The notes under the pieces are model-generated. The model ran no database searches. It was not told the DNA's origin and saw only the letters and a program-made list of their open reading frames with translations. Shown here piece after piece: positions 26,743 through 34,516 of a DNA stretch of 64,000 nt. Source of the stretch: JBARDN01 sp963755705 (GTDB taxonomy: Bacteria; Desulfobacterota; Binatia; Binatales; Binataceae); the NCBI GenBank assembly GCA_963755705.1, contig CAVWKW010000001.1:682001-746000 (forward strand). Reading direction: 5' to 3'. A program made the position numbers and the translations under genes. Position 1 is the stretch's first letter. Every line of letters begins with the position of its first letter.

Positions 26743-28532
26743 CCCCGATCATTCGTCAGGCAATCCACGAACACGCCCTTTATGCTTCGCTGGAGTTCCG
26801 ACTCAGAGAGGCGTTGCGTTACCTCCTCCTGACCGCGGCGCTCTGGGTCGAGATGTCCGTGTGTCTGGTGTGGCACTGGACCGGCCACTACGGCGGTCCG
26901 GCCGCGCATCGCTACTTTATCCGCTGGTTTCTGGGGTGGTTCCTGACCCAGGAGATTCCGCTGACCTTCGCCTCGCTACCCTATCGCGGCGGGCGCTACA
27001 CCATCGCCAGCATGTATGCCTTTCTTAATTACAAGTATTACCTCGGCGGCTCGTTCGCGTCGTGGTACTGGCACTACGCACCATGGGGAGCGGCGCTCAC
27101 TGGTCTGATCGAAGCCGCCGCCATAGCGGTTCTTTTTGTGCGCAGCGGCCCAGGCGAAGCCAGACATATTCGCGGCGTCACCCTGGTTCCAGTGCGTGAA
27201 CTCGCCCGCAAACTCGGCGGCCGCGCTGGCATCCGGCTCGCCGGCGTTCACATACCGCGCGCGCTTGAGTGCCAACACTTTCTGGTTACCGGCTCGACCG
27301 GGTCCGGCAAGTCGGTCGCGATACGTTCGCTGCTTCGGCAGATCGAGCAGCGCGGTGAAACCGCGGTCGTGGTCGATCCCGAGTGCGAGTTCGTCTCGGA
27401 GTTTTATCAACCCGGGCGCGGCGACTTCATCCTTAATCCGCTCGATGCCCGTTGCCCGCGCTGGTCACCATGGTGCGAGCTCCGCGATGAAAGTCACGAC
27501 GCCGACTGCGAGGCGCTGGCCGCCTCGCTGCTCCCGGACCCACCGGACGCGTATCACGAGGGCGGGGCGAGCTTCTTTTTCCGTCAGAGCAGCCGGACGC
27601 TCCTGACCAGCATCTTCCGGATCGCCGAGCCCAGGGAAGCGTCATCGATCCCCCGCCTGCTCACGCTGCCGCGGGCCGAACTCAGACGGGCGCTTATAGG
27701 GACGCCAGCCGAAGCGCTGATCGATCCCGGAGCGCACGAGCAGGGCGCCGGTATCGTCGCCACCGCCGCAAACGCGACCAGGGCCTTTCACTACCTGCCC
27801 GAGAACGCGCCGCGAAGTTGGAGCGTATTCGATTGGTCGGCGAAGCGGCAGGGCTGGCTGTTCCTGACCTCGTCGGAAGAATCCAAAGACGCGGCGCTTC
27901 AGTTGCAGAGCGTCTGGCTGGATTGCATCATCCACCGGCTGCTGAGCCGGGAACTTCGGCCGCGCCGACGGGAACAGGTCTGGATCGTTGCCGACGAGCT
28001 TCCGGTGCTGAGACGGCAAGCGAAGCTTGAGGATCTTATCGTCCGCGGACGCAAGCGAGGATTGGCGGTGGTGCTGGGCTTCCAGGCTATTACGCAGCTG
28101 CGGACCATCTATGGCGTCAACCAAGCCGCGACGTTGGTCGCCTCGCCCGCCACCAAGCTGATTCTAAGAACCGGAGAGCCTGAGACGGCCCAGTGGTGCA
28201 GCGCGCAGATCGGTGAGCGCGAGGTTGAGCGCGGCCATCTGAGCGCCAACGCAAGTCATCGACAGCAATACTCGTTCGGTCTTCGCGAACAGCGAACGAC
28301 CGAACCGGCCGTGATGCCCGCCGAGATGCAGCTGCTCCAGCCGCTGTCGGGCTACCTCTGCGTCACCGGTCATCACCGCTCGTTGGTGCGCTTGGACTAT
28401 CTCGCGCCCCAAGTCCGACAGGAAGGTTTTATCCCGCGCGTCAATCTTCCCGCGCCGGTCAAGCCATCGCGACGATCGCAGGTGATCGCGCTTCGTCCCG
28501 CAGCGGCGAGCATACGAAGGAAACGGATCTGA
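26739..28532 (+). CDS. Type IV secretion coupling protein (VirD4/TrwB family)
   Basis: 597 residues. N-terminal membrane region with hydrophobic stretches near 25-45 and 105-130. The ATPase domain has Walker A TGSTGSGKS near 190, DPECEFVSEF, and Walker B in VWIVADELPVL near 420. C-terminal ATPase elements include ATKLILRTGEPETAQWC and the TrwB-like glutamine-rich AAD-bind region. It links the relaxosome to a secretion channel at the inner membrane and pumps DNA. ATGA overlap with the RHH gene; the relaxase follows 3 bp later. No channel genes are in this element, so it must dock on one encoded elsewhere. Confidence 0.88.
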   Translation: MTPIIRQAIHEHALYASLEFRLREALRYLLLTAALWVEMSVCLVWHWTGHYGGPAAHRYFIRWFLGWFLTQEIPLTFASLPYRGGRYTIASMYAFLNYKYYLGGSFASWYWHYAPWGAALTGLIEAAAIAVLFVRSGPGEARHIRGVTLVPVRELARKLGGRAGIRLAGVHIPRALECQHFLVTGSTGSGKSVAIRSLLRQIEQRGETAVVVDPECEFVSEFYQPGRGDFILNPLDARCPRWSPWCELRDESHDADCEALAASLLPDPPDAYHEGGASFFFRQSSRTLLTSIFRIAEPREASSIPRLLTLPRAELRRALIGTPAEALIDPGAHEQGAGIVATAANATRAFHYLPENAPRSWSVFDWSAKRQGWLFLTSSEESKDAALQLQSVWLDCIIHRLLSRELRPRRREQVWIVADELPVLRRQAKLEDLIVRGRKRGLAVVLGFQAITQLRTIYGVNQAATLVASPATKLILRTGEPETAQWCSAQIGEREVERGHLSANASHRQQYSFGLREQRTTEPAVMPAEMQLLQPLSGYLCVTGHHRSLVRLDYLAPQVRQEGFIPRVNLPAPVKPSRRSQVIALRPAAASIRRKRI

Positions 28533-28535
28533 GCC

Positions 28536-31268
28536 ATGCTGGTAATGTCGAAAGGCGCGCTGAGTGTTCACCAGGCCGAGACCTACTATCAAGAGAAATA
28601 CTCCGAGGACGACTATTATACCGAGTCCCACCGCGTCTCCGGCGAGTGGTCCGGGAAAGCCGCCGAGATCCTCGGGCTGAGTGGGACCGTCAGCGAGGAA
28701 GACTTTCGGGCCATCTTGCGCGGAACTACACCCGGAAGCGGCGAAGTACTTGTCAGTGCCGCCGCCGGCCGGGACGACCGCCGCGCGGCTTGGGACGCGA
28801 CGTTCAACGCGCCCAAGTCAGTCAGCATCCAGGCGCTGGTTGGCGAAGATGCGCGGCTGGTGGAGGCGCATCGGCGCGCGGTCGAGCGCGCGCTCTCGGA
28901 ACTTGAACAGTTCGCCCAGGCGCGCCGCCACCGCGGACAGGAGTGGGTTACCACCGGCAACTTCGTTGCGGCCCGTTTTGAGCACATCGCCGCGCGGCCA
29001 TCGGAGAGCGGGATTCAGGATGGTTACGGCCCTGACCCTCATCTCCACACTCACGTCGTAATCGCTAACATGACGCTGCGGCCGGACGGCATGTGGCGGA
29101 GTCTCGACCCGATCGAGATATACCGCAGCCAGAGCTTCGCGACCGCGGTTTATCGTTCGGAACTTGGCCGCGAAGTTCAAGCGCTCGGATACCGAATCGG
29201 CGTGACCGCAACCGACGGACGCTGGGAGCTGCAAGGATACACGCGCGATCAGGTAATGGCATTTTCGCGCAGACGCCAGGACATCGAAGCACTTCTTTCC
29301 CGCCAAAACTCGACCGGAGCGGCCGCCGCCCAGATCGCCGCCCATCAGAGCCGGCTGGCCAAAGAACAGCGCAACGAAAACCAGCTCCGCGCGGAATGGC
29401 AGGCGCGCGCCCATGACAAGCGAATCGCTCTCACCGAGATTTCGGAGCGCGCGCTCGCATGCGGCTCCTCGCAGGCGGGTTCTCCAGCCGCGAACGAGGA
29501 AGCGGTCAGCTTCAGCGTAGCTCACAACACTGAACGCGAAGCGATCACGGATCGGCGCGCGCTGGAAAGCACCGCTCTTCAGTACGCGATGGGAATCGCC
29601 GATCTCGCCGGCGTGCGGCGGGAGACCGGCGTTCGGGAGTCACAGGGCGATCTAATCGCTCTGGGCGTTTCGCCTTCGTCTCCGGCGATTTTCTATACCA
29701 CGCCCGAGATGGTGACGCTGGAGCGCGAGAATCTCGAACTCATGTACGCCGGCAGAGCGCACGCCCAAGCAATCACCACTGAACCAAACGCGCGCAGTTG
29801 GGCAGCCGAGCGTTTGCTATCCGCCGAACAGGCACAGGCCGCAGCGCTGATGCTGACTGCCACCGATTGGCTTACCGCGATCGAAGGGCGCGCAGGCGCG
29901 GCGAAGACCACGACGGTCGGAGCGCTCAACGACTTCGCTGAGAACGCTGGTTACGCGGTACGCGGTTTCGCGCCGACCACGCGCGCCGTAAAGGCGCTCT
30001 CCGAAGCCGGAATCGAATCCAGGACTGTGGCGAGTCTGCTCGCTAGCCCGCTTCCTGATCGAGCACCCAAAGAGCTGTGGATCATCGATGAGTCGAGCCT
30101 GCTCGGCACTCGCCAGATGAACGCCCTGCTGCACAAGGCGCGAGAGGCCGGGGCCGGTCGGGTTGTCTTCGTTGGCGACCAGCGCCAGCACCACGCCATC
30201 GAGGCTGGACGGCCCATCCAACAGATGCAGCAAGCGGGCATGCCGGTCGCGCGATTGGAGACTATTCGGCGCCAACTTGACCCCGGACTGCGCGAGGCGG
30301 TCACGCTCGCCTCGCGCGGAGAGATTGGACCGGCAATCGCACTCCTCGAGCAGCAGGGCCGCATCCGCGAGATTGCCGATCCGAATGAGCGCCACGCAGC
30401 GATCGCGCGCGAATATCTTGCTGCGCACGAAGCAGGTGAAACGGTTCTGGTCGTCAGCCCTGCCAACGACGAGCGGCGCCAACTGAACGCCGCTATTCGC
30501 GCGGCCCTCAAGCAACGCGGGCACCTCGGCTCCGGCGAGCGAGAACAGATCGTGCTGGTAAACCGCGCGCTGACCCGCCCTCAGCGCAAACGAGCGCAGA
30601 GCTACGAGGTCGGCGACGTGCTCCGATTCCGGCGCGGGAGCTCGCGGCTCGGTATCGACCGCGGGAGCTATGCTCACATCGAAGCAATCACGCCAGAACG
30701 AAACCAAATGATTGTAGGAGATGAAAGCGGAAAAGCTGTCACCTACGATCCCTCGCGCCTGTCCGGAGTCGAGGTCTTTCATCAGGAGCGCCGCGTGCTC
30801 GCCGTGGGCGATCGGATTCAATTCCGGGCTCCGGCTCGCGCGCTCGGTGTCGCCAATGGAGAATTCGCGACCGTCATCGCCATCGACGATCGCAAAGCGC
30901 GCTTGCGCCCCGACAACGGGCGCGAGCTCAGCGCGGCAATCGATCGTCTGAAGCACATCGACTACGGCTACGCCTCGACTTCGCATTCAAGCCAGGGCGC
31001 CACGGTTGATCGTGTGATCACTAATATCGATACGCTCCGCTCGGCTGAACTCGTCAACCGCAAACAGTTTTACGTCTCGATCAGCCGCGCGCGGCATGCG
31101 CTGAGCCTCTATACCGACGACCGTGCCAGACTCGACTCCGCCGTGGGGCGCGATCGCGAAAAGTCGATTGCCCTGGAACGGCTCAACCTGAACCTTGGGC
31201 GAGGCCTCAAGATGGTTCCAGAACCGCCGCGCCACAACATCATCCCCGCCCACGGTATTAGAAGGTGA
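28536..31268 (+). CDS. MobF-family conjugative relaxase-helicase (TrwC/TraI type)
   Basis: 910 residues. The relaxase domain starts with tyrosine pairs at Y17-Y18 and Y27-Y28, the MobF arrangement of two catalytic tyrosine pairs, and carries the metal-binding motif in DPHLHTHVVIANM near 168-176. The C-terminal half is a RecD-like superfamily-1 helicase with Walker A EGRAGAAKTTT near 450, Walker B IDESSLLG near 516, and UvrD-like end motifs (YASTSHSSQGATVD, YVSISRARHALSLYTDD). The enzyme nicks oriT, stays bound to the 5' end and unwinds the strand. Length is normal for TrwC. The Walker A Gly-Lys-Thr is Ala-Lys-Thr, as in many family members. Confidence 0.92.
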   Translation: MLVMSKGALSVHQAETYYQEKYSEDDYYTESHRVSGEWSGKAAEILGLSGTVSEEDFRAILRGTTPGSGEVLVSAAAGRDDRRAAWDATFNAPKSVSIQALVGEDARLVEAHRRAVERALSELEQFAQARRHRGQEWVTTGNFVAARFEHIAARPSESGIQDGYGPDPHLHTHVVIANMTLRPDGMWRSLDPIEIYRSQSFATAVYRSELGREVQALGYRIGVTATDGRWELQGYTRDQVMAFSRRRQDIEALLSRQNSTGAAAAQIAAHQSRLAKEQRNENQLRAEWQARAHDKRIALTEISERALACGSSQAGSPAANEEAVSFSVAHNTEREAITDRRALESTALQYAMGIADLAGVRRETGVRESQGDLIALGVSPSSPAIFYTTPEMVTLERENLELMYAGRAHAQAITTEPNARSWAAERLLSAEQAQAAALMLTATDWLTAIEGRAGAAKTTTVGALNDFAENAGYAVRGFAPTTRAVKALSEAGIESRTVASLLASPLPDRAPKELWIIDESSLLGTRQMNALLHKAREAGAGRVVFVGDQRQHHAIEAGRPIQQMQQAGMPVARLETIRRQLDPGLREAVTLASRGEIGPAIALLEQQGRIREIADPNERHAAIAREYLAAHEAGETVLVVSPANDERRQLNAAIRAALKQRGHLGSGEREQIVLVNRALTRPQRKRAQSYEVGDVLRFRRGSSRLGIDRGSYAHIEAITPERNQMIVGDESGKAVTYDPSRLSGVEVFHQERRVLAVGDRIQFRAPARALGVANGEFATVIAIDDRKARLRPDNGRELSAAIDRLKHIDYGYASTSHSSQGATVDRVITNIDTLRSAELVNRKQFYVSISRARHALSLYTDDRARLDSAVGRDREKSIALERLNLNLGRGLKMVPEPPRHNIIPAHGIRR

Positions 31269-31641
31269 CAGCCTCGCCGAAATTTGCGGTTGAATCGTTT
31301 TTTCATCGGCGCTGCGCTATGAGCGCGGACGCTCGGGCTCTGCAAGCTTCGCCGTGAGGCCACGCGGCGCATGGCGCCGCTCGCGCTCCGCGTCGCACCG
31401 CTGTAATGGTGGCGCGCGCTCCGCGGGCAATCGCGCCGAGCGCAGCGCTCGGCACGGTTGCTACGCTCCGCCACGCGCATCCCGGAATCCTACGCCGCCC
31501 TCCAGACTCGGTTGAGAGGGCGACGCTTTCAAAATGCTGCGCAACAACAAAGCGCCCTTCCCTCCGGGACGCGGGCGCGGAAGTCACGTGCCGTTCCCTG
31601 CCATCGCGGTCCACATGCGCGATCTATCGGTGCACCAAGCC
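31269..31641. other. GC-rich spacer after the relaxase gene
   Basis: About 370 bp with repeated gcgc/ctccgcg words. Short frames are open on several strands, none with a recognisable product. It may be a decayed gene or a terminator region. Nothing can be assigned. Confidence 0.35.
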
Positions 31642-31674
31642 TTGACATAATGCGTGTCTATAGCTATGTAGCTA
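31642..31674 (+). promoter_or_regulatory. Promoter of the excisionase/integrase genes with operator copy 3
   Basis: -35 TTGACA at 31642-31647, 17-bp spacer, -10 TATGTA at 31665-31670. The operator at 31662-31674 is the exact reverse complement of 25514-25526 and covers the -10. The 60-base leader that follows contains a hairpin (cttccg/cggaag) and a gagg ribosome site before the ATG at 31734. Confidence 0.7.
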
Positions 31675-31733
31675 GTAATACTGCCGAGCGCTCTTCCGTC
31701 CGGCGGAAGCAATCTCCGAGGTTTTTCGTCATC

Positions 31734-31967
31734 ATGTTTGTTCATACCAATTCTCCAATCCCATCCAATTCCGACGCCGCCCGGCACGCTGCTCCGAAAC
31801 TGGGGTGGACCCTCGACGATCTGGCTCATAGCCTGAGCGTCTCAGTTCCCTTCCTGCGTCTTGAGATCAAGCGCGGCCGTCTGCGAGCCGCCCATTTTGG
31901 CCGTCGAGTCGTCGTGCTAGATCCCGAAGTCCGCCGTTACCTCTCTGAGGCAAGCAGCGTGCATTAA
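31734..31967 (+). CDS. Small excisionase-like helix-turn-helix protein
   Basis: 77 residues with a MerR/excisionase-type winged helix: GWTLDDLAHSLSVSVPFLRLEIKRGRLRAAHFGRRVVVLDPEVRRYL. The -35/-10/operator promoter at 31642 reads into it, and it lies 106 bp before the integrase. Proteins of this form bend DNA at att sites and direct excision, and some act as regulators. I start it at the ATG at 31734; the frame is open for 276 bp further upstream but that stretch has no coding character. Confidence 0.65.
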   Translation: MFVHTNSPIPSNSDAARHAAPKLGWTLDDLAHSLSVSVPFLRLEIKRGRLRAAHFGRRVVVLDPEVRRYLSEASSVH

Positions 31968-32073
31968 CCGAGATGTTTTAACCCGATGCTCCGCGAGAAT
32001 CATTTCCTTTATCCAAAAATTCCGTGACCTCAGGGCGGAGCGATGCATCCGAATCGCGAAAACAGTTGACGCC

Positions 32074-33369
32074 ATGCTCTACAAGCGAGGAAATATTTGG
32101 TGGTTCGAGTTTGAATTCGACGGCGCTCGAATTCGAGAGAGCACACGCACCGACTCGAAGACAATTGCCCGTCAGGCGGAGCTTGCCCGCCGACGCGATC
32201 TCGAACTCGGCGTCAACGGTCTGACGAAACGGGAAAGGCCGCTCTTCCCGGCGGCAGCGCGCCAATGGTTTCAATCCAAGACCGGCCTCTCACCTCTCGG
32301 GGAACGTTATTACCGGCAATACATCGCGAAGCTTTCGCGCCAGTTCGGGAGCCGGCTGGTTACCGACTTTTCGGCAGATGATGTTGCGGACCTGCAGCGC
32401 AAACGCCAAGCTGAGGGGCTTTCCGGGCGCCAGATCAATGCCGAAGTCGGCACGCTTCGCGCGATACTTCGCCACTTCGGTATCTGGTCGCAGATCTCTG
32501 GTCGCATCAGGATGTTGCGTCAGCGATCGGATGTGGGCCAGGCACTTACCCGAGAAGATGAGCAGCGGCTTCTTGATGCGATCAGGCAAAGCCGCTCGCC
32601 TTCTCTATATCCTTTCTTCGTTCTTTCGATCGACGCCGGCCTGCGGCCGTCCGAGACTCGCGCGCTGCGCCGCTCGAATCTTCTGCTTGAATGGCGCGAC
32701 GCCGCGATCGCCAATGGCGAAATTGTAGTTGGACGCTCGAAGACGGAGGCGGGAACCGGCCGAATGATCCCACTGACCCAGCGAGCTTGCGCCGCGCTCA
32801 CGCTCTGGCTCTCGCGTTTTCCGGACGCCAATCCAGAATCGTTTGTGTTCCCGTTCCATCATGTCGCGATCGCAGGAAACGATCGCACTCCGCACATCTA
32901 TGGCGTAAATGCCGACCGGCCCATGAGTTATTCGAGCTACCGAACGGCGTTCGATACCGCTCGCGCGAAGGCTGGCGTCAACATCCGTTTTTACGACGCC
33001 CGCCATACGTTCGTTACCCGGCTCGCGGAAAATCCGACCGTCTCGGAGGAAACGATCCGTCAACTGGCAGGGCACGTCAGTCCGCGAATGCTCGCCCGTT
33101 ATGCCCACATTCGCGTGCAGGCGCGCCGCGATGCGATCGCAACGCTTGAACCGGACGTAACGGTGGAGCATTCCGGTCCGAGGAGCGGGTCCCCACAAAA
33201 GTCCCCACAGTCTCCTGTTAACGGCTCTATTGCTTTATCCCGGAACGATAACAAAGCCTTGGAATATCAATCACTTAGAATTGGCTCCCCGGGCCGGATT
33301 CGAACCAGCGACCCGACGGTTAACAGCCGTCTGCTCTACCGACTGAGCTACCGGGGAGCACTCAGATAA
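32074..33369 (+). CDS. Tyrosine integrase of the element
   Basis: 431 residues. An N-terminal arm-binding and SAM-like core-binding domain is followed by the catalytic domain with Arg in DAGLRPSETRALRR, Lys in GRSKTEAGTGR, HxxR as ARHTFVTRL, the second His in LAGHVSPRM and the Tyr nucleophile in ARYAHI. It faces the tRNA gene, and its last 29 codons run antisense through the whole tRNA-Asn gene (the GSPGRIRTSDPTVN segment is the 45-bp att core). The final residues SRLLYRLSYRGALR come from chromosomal DNA outside the element. In the excised circle the reading frame would instead end two codons after the core. Confidence 0.92.
   Translation: MLYKRGNIWWFEFEFDGARIRESTRTDSKTIARQAELARRRDLELGVNGLTKRERPLFPAAARQWFQSKTGLSPLGERYYRQYIAKLSRQFGSRLVTDFSADDVADLQRKRQAEGLSGRQINAEVGTLRAILRHFGIWSQISGRIRMLRQRSDVGQALTREDEQRLLDAIRQSRSPSLYPFFVLSIDAGLRPSETRALRRSNLLLEWRDAAIANGEIVVGRSKTEAGTGRMIPLTQRACAALTLWLSRFPDANPESFVFPFHHVAIAGNDRTPHIYGVNADRPMSYSSYRTAFDTARAKAGVNIRFYDARHTFVTRLAENPTVSEETIRQLAGHVSPRMLARYAHIRVQARRDAIATLEPDVTVEHSGPRSGSPQKSPQSPVNGSIALSRNDNKALEYQSLRIGSPGRIRTSDPTVNSRLLYRLSYRGALR
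33188..33212 (+). promoter_or_regulatory. Right copy of a probable integrase arm-type repeat
   Basis: Matches 8107-8131 at 22 of 25 positions. It contains two gtccccac units 11 bp apart and lies inside the integrase coding region, 70 bp from the att core. Inferred binding site for the integrase N-terminal domain. Confidence 0.5.
33282..33326 (-). repeat. attR: 45-bp direct repeat within the intact tRNA-Asn
   Basis: Identical to 7931-7975. Together with the chromosomal 5' half (33327-33357) it forms a complete tRNA gene, so integration did not cost the host its tRNA. It marks the right boundary of the element. Confidence 0.93.
33282..33357 (-). tRNA. tRNA-Asn (anticodon GTT)
   Basis: 76 nt on the minus strand with encoded CCA. 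The acceptor stem TCCCCGG pairs with CCGGGGA, followed by discriminator G and CCA. D arm GCTCAGTCGGTAGAGC, anticodon loop CTGTTAACC (GTT), T arm GCTGGTTCGAATCCGGC. All arms pair well. Length and layout equal E. coli tRNA-Asn. Confidence 0.96.
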
Positions 33370-33451
33370 CAACCGGAACCTTCTTTGGTATCCAGCTTGG
33401 CGAACCAAATCAAGTGGCGCGCCGCGTGGCGCAAGCAAACTGCGCGCGGCT

Positions 33452-34354
33452 CTACTTCTTCTTCTGCAGGCCTTTTTCCTGCGCCTCCGCCATCGCCATC
33501 ACCGTCTCCGCTACGTAACTCGCGGGCAGCACTCCAGAAAGTCCTTCGAAGACCGGTGAATCGCTGGCGGAGTTGGATGACTCCAGGATTCCCCACAGCA
33601 CGAAGCGCAGTCCGGCCTGCACGAATACCGGCGCGCCGCTGGAGAAGCCGGGCGTGATGCCGCCGTCCATGAAGCATAGCTGCTGCGTTCCCGCTCCGGG
33701 CACCTGGGCCTCGGCGGGACGCGAGACCGACACGCGGCCGAAACGCGCCAGCGCTTCGAACCGGGGATGGGCAATTCCGACGCTGGCCGCAGTCAGGTAG
33801 TAGGCCTGCGCGCCGGTGTCGGCCAGCTCATTCATCTCGGCGCTCGAGACCATGATCGAATCGAGCGAGATCGGCGCGATCCGGGCGCCCGTGGGATTGA
33901 GCGGGGTCGCCGCAACGTCGGAATTTTCAGTTACCGGATCGAGTACCCATCGCGACTCCGATGGCAGCGGCTCTTCCCGCATCACACCGGTGCGCGAATC
34001 CTCGAGCGTCAGGAAAAGTCCTGCGGCGGGCTGGCCAGCGGTATCGAGCAGGTTGTGATGCGCGGTCACGACGTAAACGAACGAGCGGCCCTCGAAGACT
34101 CTGCTCGGCACTGAGACAAAAAACGCAGTGCCGATCGGAACTGAATGTCCGTCGCGATGCGCCACGATCCCGGCGACGTTGCGCAGGGTTTGCGAGGGCA
34201 CGCTGTCGTCGGCGAACGCGCGTTGCGCGGCCGCGAGGGAAAGGATCAGCGTTGCCGTGGCAATCGCTACCGCGACGACGCTGCCGCGAGAGCGGAAAAG
34301 TCCTGCGAATGAGAGAGGACGGCGATGGTTCGGTTTTTGCACGCCCTGCACCAT
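33452..34354 (-). CDS. Exported trypsin-like serine protease
   Basis: 300 residues. Signal segment VVAVAIATATLILSLAAAQRAFA near 25-47. A chymotrypsin-fold domain shows His in VVTAHHNLLD, a candidate Asp in ENSDVAATPL and the nucleophile Ser in TPGFSSGAPVFV. The usual GNSGGP is GFSSGAP, still with the small-residue/Ser pattern. It is probably periplasmic or secreted; the substrate is unknown. The basic KGLQKKK end is short, with no PDZ domain, so it is not a DegP. It is divergent from the DUF748 gene. Confidence 0.65.
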   Translation of the reverse strand: MVQGVQKPNHRRPLSFAGLFRSRGSVVAVAIATATLILSLAAAQRAFADDSVPSQTLRNVAGIVAHRDGHSVPIGTAFFVSVPSRVFEGRSFVYVVTAHHNLLDTAGQPAAGLFLTLEDSRTGVMREEPLPSESRWVLDPVTENSDVAATPLNPTGARIAPISLDSIMVSSAEMNELADTGAQAYYLTAASVGIAHPRFEALARFGRVSVSRPAEAQVPGAGTQQLCFMDGGITPGFSSGAPVFVQAGLRFVLWGILESSNSASDSPVFEGLSGVLPASYVAETVMAMAEAQEKGLQKKK

Positions 34355-34516
34355 ACCAAAGCGCCATCCGCGAGTAATCAGCCGTGAATTTCGTCCGCGC
34401 TTGGCAAATCGAAGAAGCGCGGTCGCTGAAAATATGGGAATCGGCAGAAATTTCCGGGCTCAATCAGCCAGAATAGTGACAAACAAGAGCAATGAAATGA
34501 TTGGATCAGCCTCACG

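Larger units (their letters stand above)
7931..33326. mobile_element. Integrative mobilizable element in tRNA-Asn (25.4 kb)
   Basis: Bounded by identical 45-bp repeats at 7931-7975 and 33282-33326, which are the 3' half of the tRNA-Asn gene. It carries a tyrosine integrase next to the right end, an excisionase-like gene, a repressor/protease pair, a MobF relaxase, a coupling protein, a pilin-like protein, an RHH protein and a candidate transfer origin. The core type IV secretion genes (VirB3-VirB11 or trbD-trbI) are missing, so it would need a helper apparatus. Cargo is a block of repeat-rich exported proteins (13680-24121). An IS21-family element with a serine-recombinase element inside it sits near the left end. 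Confidence 0.9.

Noticed and set aside
31458..31733. N-terminal extension of the excisionase-like protein
   Set aside because: The extra residues are basic and low in coding character, and the promoter at 31642-31674 would lie inside the gene.
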